Shown here: positions 54,500 through 64,000 of the stretch, piece by piece
How positions within the stretch are numbered: the first letter of the stretch is position 1
Layout: each line of letters starts with the position of its first letter
From: Cololabis saira
Taxonomy: Eukaryota; Chordata; Actinopteri; Beloniformes; Belonidae
Direction: 5' to 3'
NCBI RefSeq assembly: GCF_033807715.1
Contig: NC_084596.1
Span: forward strand, 40,317,958-40,381,957
Length of the DNA: 64,000 nt
Notes under the pieces: generated by a model
Database searches by the model: none
What the model saw: the letters and a program-made list of their open reading frames with translations, nothing else
What the model was told of the DNA's origin: nothing
Made by a program: the position numbers and the translations under genes

Positions 54500-55599
54500 T
54501 GCATGTATATGCACCCTGAGGTATTTGTATTTTAATGATTTTAATTGTGGGTCTCTCTGTTTGTAGGACTGAAACTTTTACTGTTTTAAAATATAGAGGT
54601 ATGTAAAAGATGATGTAAACCTCACAACACGTCCTACAAACAACATTTTAACAGTGCTTTCTTTTACTTTTAGGCATAGCACTGACTGTCGTTTATTTTA
54701 GTTTAGTATTTTATGTTTATTTTCTTTGATATTTCTGATAGTTACTTTACTCCCAGCGTCCTAGGCAGTGAGTGGTTGGCTCCCCAGCCGTGATACGTCT
54801 GTCTATCTTTTCCTTCATTGACTGTGGTATTTTACAGTTTTATTCATGGTAAAATAAATGGCAGATTGACCCACGCTGACCGTCTTGGCCTCTTTAATTG
54901 AAGCCCCTGTGTATCGGCACATCCTCAAGGTTACATATGCAAAAGCATGCTGCGCCATGCATCAGTTAAAATATCACAGAGCTAAACTTCACAACATGCT
55001 TCTATAGCTCTGGTCATAGCCCCAGGTCTGAGGGGGTGGAGTCCACTCGGCTCAAAGGGGTGTGACCCTTTGAAATCAGTCTTGCAGCTTTGTGCTACAT
55101 ATTTCAGAGTTACAGCGAACGCAGCATGAAGGGAAGATGAGTGGAATTCACGATGGGAAATGGGATGAGTATACTCCCATCCAGGTCTGTGATATTGCCC
55201 ACTTTCAGATCAAAGCCACCTCAAACAACGTGACAGAATTGACTTATCGTCAAGTCCCGTCCCCCTTAGCAACTGCTGCTAACTCGGATATCAATGACCA
55301 CAATCTATAAATGTTGATTAGAGTTTAGCAATGACAACTGCCTGTGTGAAAATCTTGTCCCCATATGTTTTAGAGACATTTTTAGACACAAAGGACCTCC
55401 TTTTGTTAGGGATGTGTAACAGATACTTTTGGTTAAGAGGTGAAACTAAGGCGAGGGTTTCCAGATCGCAGTGGGAACAGATGAAGCTTCGTCTTACAGT
55501 CGTCACAATCCCAGGTGACAACATGGGATTGTTGTCACATGGCACCGTTCTCACACCACTGGGTAAGATTGAAATGAATTTACTTTTAATGTGTTTCAT
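54500..55599. other. 3' flank, no gene seen
   Basis: An ORF at 55331-55654 has no recognised domain and runs into the next transposon; it may be part of an older element. Confidence 0.35.
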
Positions 55600-55607
55600 T
55601 TGGAAAG

Positions 55608-56318
55608 CAGAGGTGTCTTCAGTATTCACAGTCATTACTCAGGTAGAAGTATAGATACTAGAGTTTAAAAATACTCCTGTAGAAGTTGAAGTATCAACTC
55701 AAGTTTTTTACTCAAGTAAAAGTATAAAAGTACTGGTTTCAAAACTACTTAAAGTATAAAAGTAAAAGTAATGTAAGGGGGAAAAAAGCCATTAAGGACA
55801 AAAGCCATTGAAAATGAATGCATCTTAGTATAATGCAAATATATTAAAGAAGCATATATGTGTACTATTGAGCATTAACATGTGTTTCAGAGAGCAGCAG
55901 ATATGATGACTAGTTGCCTATAAGTATTGTAATGGTGCAAAAAGTCAAACTTCAGAGGCATGTTATCATTTATCCTAACCTTTATTGGAATGTACAACCA
56001 AGTTTAGTTGCAGGAATCTGAGGGAACGGATGTAAGAACAAAACTGGACAAGAACATCTGAAACAACCACAACCAAATTCACTCTAACCGGATGGAGCAA
56101 TTTAACTGGATAGTTATTTTTAAAGGCCGAAAGGAAATAGAGTAACGAGGCTGTTTTTAAAATGTAAGGAGTAAAAAGTACAGATAATTGTGTGAAAATG
56201 TAAGGAGTAAAAGTAAAAAGTCGTCTGAAAAATAATTACTCCAGTGAAGTATAGATAACCAAAATTTCTACTTAAGTAAGGTAATGAAGTATTTGTACTT
56301 CGTTACTTGACACCTCTG
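55608..56318. mobile_element. hAT-like element (CAGAGGTGTC ends), copy 1
   Basis: CAGAGGTGTCTTCAGTATTC at the left and the inverted right end CAGAGGTGTCAAGTAACG are flanked by the perfect 8-bp duplication ttggaaag (55600-55607 and 56319-56326). AAAGTA repeats fill the interior. A 3'-truncated second copy is at 62358. Confidence 0.94.
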
Positions 56319-56326
56319 TTGGAAAG

Positions 56327-56760
56327 GCATACCTTCAGATCGAGTCTTAACTATCTGGCATCCACACACATCTGTACACATTCATGTTGATCTTGCTTGT
56401 TGCGATCAAATCGCTACACAAGGTCCGGACCGTGGCGGGGCTTCTGGGTTTAATCAACCCAGACGTGCACACGTCACATCTCTGTTCTCTGAGCTTCAAT
56501 GGCTGCCTTTGGTCGGACAAGTCCCCTGTGACCACAAGAGCGTCGTCCCCCTCTATGTTAAAGAACTTTCTCCCTCCGTTAACAGCTTCTCTCTTGGACT
56601 ATGTAAGCTTCTCTTAAATGTTGTCTCAGCTGCCCTTATTTGAATGCTGATTTAACTGCACCTGCTTTGTGATCTACTTTGTTACTGAGGCTTGATTGAA
56701 TCCCTCTGTTGTAAGTCGCCTTGGATGAAAGCATCTGCTAAATGCGACGCAGTGTAATCT
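56327..56760 (+). mobile_element. LINE-like 3' end
   Basis: The stretch ends TGTAAGTCGCCTTGGATGAA and GCATCTGCTAAATGCGACG, the 3' tail shared by fish L2-type LINEs and SINEs. Upstream sequence probably belongs to the same insertion, in which the hAT at 55608 sits. Confidence 0.55.
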
Positions 56761-57204
56761 TCTGGACAATAAATTGGCAGCTTAATCCAAAGCAGCCATT
56801 TAGCTCTCTGTTTGTTTGGATTTAAGAAATGGAATAAAATAAGCTTCACTGTCCATCCTCTGGGAATACCTGGAGTCACTATCATAAGTACCACAGAGCT
56901 TTTTAAAACTTTTTAGGCATAAGCTCAATAAAACCGATGAGAGTTCAGGTTCTTGCAGTGTTATTCCATGAACCTGAACGCTCCAGATGTCCCAGCTGTG
57001 GTCCCTGGGGAACTGGTACCCGACCTCCACGGTTCTCACCTGCGTTTCATGTGCAGATTTTACCAATAGGTCAGTTGTGATAGGTGGTGGTCATTCCAAA
57101 CATCCAAATATACACCATATCAAGCACAGAATCAATTATATGTATCTCACAATCAGGATATTTCTTTTTAAGAGGCCCAGTGCTGGCAGAAACTAAGTTG
57201 AGAC
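56761..57204. other. 3' flank, nothing recognised
   Basis: No repeat ends or coding character. Confidence 0.35.
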
Positions 57205-57207
57205 TCA

Positions 57208-57899
57208 GGCCACGTTTACACATAGCCAGGTTTTTACAAAAACGGATATTTCCCCCTCTACGTTTCGAAAAATACCCTCGTTTACATGAACCCGGATAAA
57301 TATGCTGTTAAGGTGCTATGAGCAGCCAAACCTACAGGGGGCAGTGTAACGAGAATGCTAGCCAATCAGAATCCTGGAAAAAAACATAAACAAATGACAC
57401 GTGTGAAGCCTGAATAATATGGTTCCGCGTTAAATCGACGGCGTAGCCTACGTACGTTGCGCGTCGCCGCATACCCTACGCCGTAGTCTCCGCGTTGGTG
57501 TAACGTGGAACCATTAATCAGCCTTGACTGCCAGTTACTTCCAAGACGGAATGAGAGTCTTTCGTTTGGAGTGACAGAGAAGTGGAGTTACTTTTAAGTG
57601 TGACTTTAGCATATAAAACAGGTAAAGTACAAGAAAATATTGACGGTGGCCAAACAAATTGTAAACACAGGTCGCACAAATGACGCTGGTGACGTTTCTG
57701 TCGAATAATGTGATGTTCTGAAGCCTAAATGTTTCCCTCCGTTTACAAGCAAACGTGAAAACTGAGTTTTTGAAAATCTCCACTTTGGCCGGAGTTTTCA
57801 GAAATTATCGTTTTTGGTGACTTTGAGCTTAGTTTTTGTGTAAATGAACGGCCAAAACGCATGAAAACACCACCGTTTTCACTACGTGTAAAGGGGGCC
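57208..57899. mobile_element. Harbinger-like element, copy 2 (GGCCACGTTTACA ends)
   Basis: The same family as 34523-35334, with a perfect TCA duplication at 57205-57207 and 57900-57902. It contains a small MITE (57407-57524) absent from copy 1, and lacks the palindromic MITE present in copy 1. Confidence 0.88.
57407..57524. mobile_element. 118-bp Harbinger-like MITE nested in copy 2
   Basis: AGCCTGAATAATATGGTTCC and the inverted right end AGGCTGATTAATGGTTCCAC pair. TGA flanks both sides. Copy 1 at 34712-34721 shows an uninterrupted, slightly diverged site. Confidence 0.75.
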
Positions 57900-58434
57900 T
57901 CAGTCCCGGTGGGTTGGTGGGCTTGTGAGCTACGGCGCTGAAAACGGTAAAGGAGACGGATTCTAGGGGACCATGATGGGGGGGTGGGGGGTGGCAGATA
58001 TTTAAAAAGCATAAACCCTTTTAACAAATGAAATCTGTGGTGTGTGCAGCAGACTGGGGGGACTGCTCTCATGTTGGTGACTATGCTTTTACAAATAGTT
58101 ACATTATAGGAAATATTATAATACTCCTATAATACTATAGGAAAAACGCCGCTGCTCGTCTGATCACTGCCTCAAGACAATTTGAACACATAACTCCAAT
58201 TCTGTCGCCCCTTCACTGGCTTCCTGTTCAATATCGCATTGATTTTAACCTTTTATTGCTGACTTTTAAGGCCCTATTTTAAAGAGCTTTTAACCCCCTA
58301 CCTGCCAGGGCCTCCCTCAGATCAGCAAGTAGGGGTCTTCTGATCGTTCCCAGGGCCTTCTCATCGTTCCCAGGTCCCGACTTGTGACCAAAGGTGATGG
58401 AGCTTTTGCAGTCCTGGCCCCCAAACTTTGGAGC

Positions 58435-58759
58435 TGTCAGGGTTTGACTTTCCCCCCCAGTCTTTCAGTTTCTGTTTTGCCCCGCCTGTGTCCCATCTGC
58501 CCTGATTGTCTGCACCTGTGTCTCGTTGTGTCTCGTTATCCCCTGTGTATATCTGGTCTTGTCATTCCCTTGCTCCTTGTGGTTCCGTACTGTGCTTCCC
58601 TCCATGTCTCCTGCCTGTTTTCGCTCCAGTCTTTTGATCCCTGTTTTTGATCCTGCCAAGCAGCGCTTTGTTTTTTGCCTTTTGTGGAATAAACCTTGTT
58701 TTTCGTTGAACTCCTGCCTCGCTCTCCTGCATCTGGGCACTCACCACACCAGCCTGACA
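58435..58759 (+). mobile_element. Solo LTR, copy B
   Basis: TGTCAGGGTTTGAC opens and CCAGCCTGACA closes the unit. An AATAAA lies at about 58687. Flanks ggagc and ggcgc match at 4 of 5. It splits the Trp-Ser of the LINE's APKLWS motif. Related to 26067-26417 in reverse orientation. Confidence 0.75.
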
Positions 58760-58885
58760 GGCGCTCTTTACCTGCTGGGATCAGGTCAGCTAAATCCCCC
58801 ACTGCATTAAAATCTTTACTAAAAACATTCCTTTTTAGAAAAGCTTTTATTGTGGTGTGAATATTAGTATTAATTTTTACAGAAC

Positions 58886-59199
58886 AGTATTAGGGCCAGG
58901 CAGGATAAAAATAAAAATAATATTTTAGAGGAGGATGATTTTTTTTTCATTATGCACTTCGAGAAAAAAGTCGAAATGTCGAGAAAAAAGTTGAAATGTC
59001 GATATTAATGTTGAAGTACAATTTCGTGAATCAAGTTGAAATGTTGAGAAAAAAGTTTGACTTTATTCTTGAAATTGTATTTCAACATTATTCTCGACAT
59101 TTCAACTTTTTTCTCGACTTTTCGACTTTTTTCTCGAAGTGCACAATAAAAAAAATCTTCCCCTCTCAAATATTTTTTCCCCTGCATGCCCCTAATACT
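58886..59199. mobile_element. Fold-back MITE 'TTAGGGCC', copy B
   Basis: AGTATTAGGGCCAGGCAGGA at the left, GCATGCCCCTAATACT at the right; the arms pair through TGCACTTCGAGAAAAAAGTC. 314 bp, uninterrupted. Confidence 0.85.
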
Positions 59200-59345
59200 C
59201 TTCCATAAATTTTAGACTTGGTTATTGCTGTCTAATGTTCTTATCCACTATGCACTGTATTTTTATCTTGATGTATTTTATTGTTCTTGGGAAGCACTTT
59301 GTAACTTTGTTAAGAAAAGTGCTATATAAATAAAGTTTATTATTA

Positions 59346-60935
59346 TTATTTATTATTATATAATAAATGTGTTTCCATCATATGACAGATTCATGTGCTC
59401 CCAGCTATTGTATGTATGTATGTAAAAGAGCATCAAGAAATGTCGCTGCTGTGTTGGGGTCTCTGTAAAGACTGTTTTCGTGGGACCCAGAATCCCCAGC
59501 GGCGCCGCTGCTCACGAGCCTCTGAAGAGCCATAAGGTAGACTAATGTCTGTGTCTGGTTAACAAGCACGGTGGCGGCGAGCAGCTGAGGCTTGGGGAGG
59601 GAGAGCTTATGGAGAGGATGATCCCACAGGAGGCATCAGGAATAATAGCTGACAATATGTCAAGAAGCGCTCAGACGGCTCGCTTCAGAAGCCAGCGGAG
59701 AGCCCTTCCTCTGAAGCTGCAGGTTGTCAGTTTGACATAGCCTTCGTCATCAGAAAGGAGCTGGAGATGCCCTACTGAGCATCACATTCCAATTTCATTT
59801 CAGTTCGGGATTCAAATGTGTTTAACTTCCAATCAAAAAACAGCTGCACCACTTCTATAATATATGTGTATTCATTATTTATATATGAACACACGCCTCC
59901 AACTGCGGTTGCTGATCCGTGTTCCTCGGACTGTAAAGCTGAGAGCGCTGCCGGCATTGCCACTGAATATTCTCTTTCGCTTCTTTCAAATACACCCCCG
60001 AATTTTATAATGTGCACTTCTGGCCAGCCACTCTTTTATCAGGAACTGAAAAAGCAGCCCTTGTTATCCGCTGATCAGTATTTTTTTTTGTATAAATCTG
60101 CAAATATTGAGGGTCATTTCTCTCTATCAGTGGAGTTAGTAGTTATGTGGTATGTGGTTTCAAAAATGATCAGGTTTGACTGCATTTGTTCTGCCTCCTC
60201 TGATTGTGAACACCCATGTCGCGTCAGCCCCCGTGAGTGTATATATAGTTTTGTCTTTCCTATTATGTTCTTCTGCTCACTTATTCACCTCTCTATGTGT
60301 CTGTATGTATTCATCTATTCTTATTCCGTTTGAGAAACTTGCAGAAAGGTGCTTTTTCTTAAAATTCAAGGCTGTAATTGCTACTTCTGCCTGCCCGTCC
60401 TCTGCATTCGGGTTCTCCACACCTCCACCATTAAGGTAATCACTGAAATGTTTCAGAACGATGCATCACAAAGACAGATTGGAAGAGATTTGCAAATTTC
60501 TTCCACCGCAGCGCCTAATATAATATAACTATTTCAGAAATCTGAATGAATTTCAGTGCAGGAAGAGCAAGGGCGTGAGCCTCGGCTGCACTCCGCTGAC
60601 TTCTGATCTCTCAGGTGGAACTGCACCGAGAACCATCATTTATCAGTAACTGATGTGACTACAAGGCCCGGGGATTAGTGCGAGAACTCGTTGTCCAGCA
60701 CTAAATACGTGGCTACGTGCAAAAGACTCACTCAAAACTTTAAGATGAAGAAGAAAAGAAAATGCCTTCACCGTGTTCAAAGACAGGATTGACATATCTG
60801 TGCTCAGAGGAGAGAGCAGGAGAAGATAACGTTGTTCATTTCAACCAAAAATAAAAATGAGGCATATCTGAAAACCAGAAACCAAAATATGTGAAAGAGC
60901 TAGAGAACAAAGTGCAGAGGAACGGAGAAAAGAGA

Positions 60936-60980
<45 letters not shown>

Positions 60981-60990
60981 GGAACAGTGG
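59346..60990. other. 3' flank with (TTA)n and (AC)n tracts
   Basis: A (TTA)n tract follows the LINE tail at about 59338-59362 and (AC)n lies at 60936-60978. No gene was recognised. Confidence 0.45.
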
Positions 60991-60996
60991 GGATGA

Positions 60997-61677
60997 TTAA
61001 AGGAGCTGTATGTAAGAGCAATAATAAAACGAATCATAAAATGACCCCGATATGTCAACAAACATTTAAAAATCATGTTCATTTCAAATACTTATGTCAC
61101 TTACAACAGCACTCAAGCCAGGATATTCCAGTTTAAAAAGAGGAGTTGCAGCCCTCAACTGATGTTTATGTTGTCATTTTTTGTTTTGGCCTGAAGCTCC
61201 ACCCTCCACCTATCTCCCAATCACCAAGTCAGTATTGTTTCTGAAGCTCCACCCTCCACCTATCTCCCAATCACCAAGTCAGTATTGTTTCTGAAGCTCC
61301 ACCCTCCACCTATCTCCCAATCACCAAGTCAGTATTGTTTCTGAAGCTCCACGCTCCACCTATCTCCCAATCACCAAGTCAGTATTGTTTCTGAAGCTCC
61401 ACCCTCCACCTATCTCCCAATCACCAAGTCAGTATTGTTTCTGAAGCTCCACCCTCCACCTATCTCCCAATCACCAAGTCAGTATTGTTTCTGCATCCGG
61501 GTTGCCAGCTCGGCACTAATTATGGCAGCCATGGCAGCCTACGTTCCTGCTGCATTCTGCAGCCTACCTGGCAACCTCTGGTCGGGGGGAGGAGGGGGAG
61601 GGTACACGCCGCTCAACAATATTTTGAAAGTGACTGCAGTACCAGTTTTGGACATTTCTTACAGACGGCTCCTTTAA
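60997..61677. mobile_element. TTAA-type element with an internal 50-bp tandem repeat
   Basis: TTAAAGGAGCTGTATGTAAG at the left and the inverted right end TTAAAGGAGCCGTCTGTAAG match at 18 of 20, each with TTAA. The interior contains six units of a 50-bp repeat. No transposase. Confidence 0.88.
61191..61490. repeat. Six exact 50-bp tandem units
   Basis: Units start every 50 bp from 61191 with CTGAAGCTCCACCCTCCACC. Only one base differs in the whole array (G for C at 61353). Such uniformity points to very recent expansion. Confidence 0.97.
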
Positions 61678-62057
61678 GACGGACCAGAACAGCGATAACA
61701 AAAAAGAAAACGCTGTCAAAGTAAAACAGGAAATAAGTTAAAGAATAAACTGAGTGACCAGAGGCTTCACAATAAAACTGCGAGACTAAAACAAGAAGAA
61801 GATCAACAAAGCACAACCTGTAACAGTAGCAGAGCAGAACCATCAGGACAGAGGCTTTGAGGAAACGAGAACATGAAACCCAACAGAAAGCGCAGCTCAT
61901 GAGGAGACCAGAACCAACTAGAACTGTGTTTTGAGGTCAGATCCATCACTATTCCAGACCTGGTCACTGTTGATGAAACGGTTGATGAACCATCCAGTCC
62001 ATTATCGGCCAAAAAGTCCAAGAGCCAAGCTCAGACGTGGTGTAGGTTGGTATCAGT
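61678..62057. other. 3' flank, nothing recognised
   Basis: No element ends or coding signal. Confidence 0.35.
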
Positions 62058-62357
62058 GACTACGTTTACATGCTGTCAAAATTGGGGTTAAGGTCAATAT
62101 TCCGGTTACTGAAACATTCGGAATATTCAGTTTCCATGCGTGAGCAAACAGGGTTATCCCTGTTTACATGGTAATTAATCATTCGGGATATCTGGATCAA
62201 ACCAGCGACGCACGGAGAACTTCATGACGCAATTCCCGTCATTTACGCTTCTTCTTCCTGTATCCAAATTCAAAACAACAACAATAACAGCAGCACGGTG
62301 GATAATCAACAGCCCAGTAGAAGTCGCCTTCTTTTGCGCTTTTGTGCTGGTACTGAC

Positions 62358-62665
62358 CAGAGGTGTCTTCAGTATTCACATTCATTACTCAGGTAGAAGT
62401 ATAGATACTAGAGTTTAAAAATATAGAAGTATATAGAAGTTGAAGTATCAACTCAAGTTTTTTACTCAAGTAAAAGTATACAAGTACTGGTTTCAAAACT
62501 ACTTAAAGTATAAAAGTAAAAGTAATGTAAGGGGGAAAAAAGCCATTAAGGACAAAAGCCATTGAAAATGAATGTATCTTAGTATAATGCAAATATATTA
62601 AAGAACCATATATGTGTACTATTGAGCATTAACATGTGTTTCAGAGAGAAACGATATGATGACTA
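62358..62665. mobile_element. hAT-like element (CAGAGGTGTC), 3'-truncated copy 2
   Basis: CAGAGGTGTCTTCAGTATTC and about 300 bp more follow copy 1 (55608 onwards) closely up to GATGACTAG. The right half is missing and other sequence (62670-63110) follows, so a later deletion or insertion occurred. Confidence 0.8.
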
Positions 62666-62669
62666 GTGT

Positions 62670-63110
62670 CAAAGGGGTGGTTCTGTAAAGTTATGGTGAT
62701 AAAATAACCAAAGACCCCAAGGAAATACTCTTCGGTCCTTCGAGGGTGAGCAGTACTTAATAACCCACGAATACAAAGGGTGCACCAACAAACATTTATT
62801 GTGCAAAGAATGTTAACATAAAATCAAGGGTGGAGAAATGTCTCTTAAAATGGCCAATCCTTAAAAGACAAGGGTTAAAAACACCGACCCACCAGGACTT
62901 AACACTATTCTTGTTGCCTTCTTCATTAATGGAAGGCGAGAACGTGAAGAAATGGCAAACGTAGTCGGAGCTGAGCTATCCATATCCATGCTTTCCGTTT
63001 CCACCAGAGCAGCCCGGACTCTGGATGAAGGTGCAGTCAGGACTGGTGGGAACGGGTGCTAATGATGGAGTTCACCGACGCCGACTGGCGGGAGAATTTC
63101 CGTATCTCGC
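62670..63110. other. Unassigned insert inside the Harbinger-like copy
   Basis: It begins TGTCAAAGGGGTGG and has no counterpart in the other copies of either host family. It could be an LTR (TG start), but no matching CA end or duplication was fixed. Confidence 0.35.
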
Positions 63111-63393
63111 TTCCTGGACTCAAAAGACCAAGATTCCTTGCGAAAAGAACATGAGCAGAAAACAAATTCCTGTTCCTTTTGATGGGGAAATCCCGTTAGG
63201 CTAAACATGACCAAATATTCAGTTAGAAAAGGATTTCAGGTTTTTAAAAATCGGAATATGAGCGAATTCTGGTTATTCAAAGGGGTTATTGGTGTTTACA
63301 TGGCCGTGTGCAACCGGGTTATTGCTAATATTCCGGTTAGAAAAGGGTTATTGATGCATGTAAACATAGTCAGTGTCCCCGGGCAAAGGTCAT

Positions 63394-63558
63394 TTACACT
63401 TCTGCGATGGCAGCTTCAACGCCCAGGACACTGAGAGTTTCTGAGAAACGTATGCTGCCTTGAAAACACAAATCTTTTCCAGGGACATACATGCACTTCT
63501 CAACAAGGCGATGGAAACCAGGTCCTGCACTCAGGATGATGAGGGTATGTGTACTGAT
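63394..63558 (-). CDS. Possible terminal exon of an unknown gene (weak)
   Basis: On the minus strand a pyrimidine-rich acceptor (TTTAGTTTCTCCTCAG) precedes a 54-codon frame beginning ISTHTLIILSAGPGFH and ending GVEAAIAEV, stop at 63394-63396. The composition is protein-like and not repeat-derived, but no family was recognised and no partner exon was found. It may be chance. Confidence 0.2.
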   Translation of the reverse strand: MSTHTLIILSAGPGFHRLVEKCMYVPGKDLCFQGSIRFSETLSVLGVEAAIAEV

Positions 63559-63574
63559 CTGAGGAGAAACTAAA

Positions 63575-64000
63575 GAGAGGACGTGAAAAATCAAATAAAT
63601 AACAGATGCAGTTTATCGGGTTGATACGTAATGACACAAGTTTAAGTAAATAAAATTGCGTTAATTTATTTATTCTTAGATTTTTCCATTTTGTCCCAAC
63701 TACTTCTGGCCTCCGGCTTTCTTTTTTCATCTCTACATTTTAGTCCACCTCCCACATGTGCTCTTAGTGTTTTATTAGAAATCCTTTTGCTTGGATAGGA
63801 TGAAGAGACATTGTATGGCTTTTTTTCCCCTTTAATTATAAATGCTGTCTGCCCAGAGCTATTAAAACCCCATTCAATTAGCATAAATGCATGTTAATTA
63901 AAAACCTTAAGAGTGAGGTTATGCTCTGCCAGCAGTAATAAGAGGCCTAATGTCGACTGGAATAATGATAAGACATCAAATGATGTGTCACCAATCCAGC
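63575..64000. other. Window end, nothing recognised
   Basis: AT-rich sequence; no element or coding signal. Confidence 0.4.

Larger units (their letters stand above)
58139..59345 (+). mobile_element. 5'-truncated LINE, carrier of an LTR and a MITE
   Basis: Reverse-transcriptase C-terminal text can be read (ITPILSPLHWLPVQYRIDF, then VLAPKLWS before the LTR, and SPTALKSLLKTFLFRKAF after it, with a frameshift). The 3' end is ATAAATAAAGTTTATTATT. A solo LTR (58435-58759) and a fold-back MITE (58886-59199) interrupt it. Confidence 0.85.
62058..63371. mobile_element. Harbinger-like 'GTTTACATG' family copy 2, interrupted
   Basis: GACTACGTTTACATGCTGTC at the left pairs with the inverted right end GACTATGTTTACATGCATCA; AGT lies on both sides (62055-62057 and 63372-63374). 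The family sequence stops near 62357 and resumes near 63112 (TTCCTGGACTCAAAAGACCA), matching copy 1 in reverse. Confidence 0.82.

Noticed and set aside
59818..60333. 171-residue plus-strand ORF
   Set aside because: No recognisable domain, AT-driven composition, no splice or promoter context; kept as unassigned flank.

Overview
The window looks like teleost fish nuclear DNA, probably from a spiny-rayed fish. It has a vertebrate gene with long GT-AG introns, a CpG-rich promoter, and a dense load of fish-type DNA transposons (hAT, PIF/Harbinger-like, Tc1/mariner, TTAA-type MITEs), truncated LINEs, solo LTRs and long microsatellites. Nothing prokaryotic or viral was seen.

One protein-coding gene can be supported. 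It lies on the plus strand and fills most of the window: a BRINP-family gene (BMP/retinoic-acid-inducible neural-specific protein, with a MACPF domain), closest by residue choice to BRINP3. Seven coding exons join in frame with all junction phases matching: 4192-4430, 8394-8596, 10679-10887, 22325-22430, 27608-27844, 35614-35836 and 49121-50240. Together they encode 778 residues plus a stop, the full length expected for the family. A 5' non-coding exon probably ends at 4007 and is joined at 4160. Poly(A) signals follow the stop at 50364 and 50422.

Layout: 1-3700 is upstream sequence with one TTAA-flanked element. 3700-4430 holds the CpG-rich promoter and first exons. 4431-49120 is exons within transposon-filled introns. 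50241-64000 is 3' flank with further nested elements and no convincing second gene.

Many element boundaries can be fixed exactly from target-site duplications (TSDs). Five hAT-like elements have perfect 8-bp TSDs, and a sixth, at 48239-48910, has perfect 8-bp flanks that are themselves a palindromic array motif. Several Harbinger-like elements have 3-bp TSDs and three elements sit in TTAA. Paired copies inside the window serve as each other's empty sites and show who inserted into whom: a LINE into a hAT, a TTAA element into a palindromic MITE, an LTR into a LINE, and a hAT into a tandem array.

The least explained structures are a 46-bp-arm palindrome with no spacer at 17970-18061, and a roughly 1.08-kb array of units centred on the palindrome GTGGCCAC (46945-48028). 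That array has higher-order structure, is bracketed by perfect 51-bp inverted repeats, and lies inside a 2.7-kb Harbinger-like element that carries a SANT/Myb-like ORF remnant. No new cellular system with several genes was found; the novelty lies in repeat structure and nested mobile elements.
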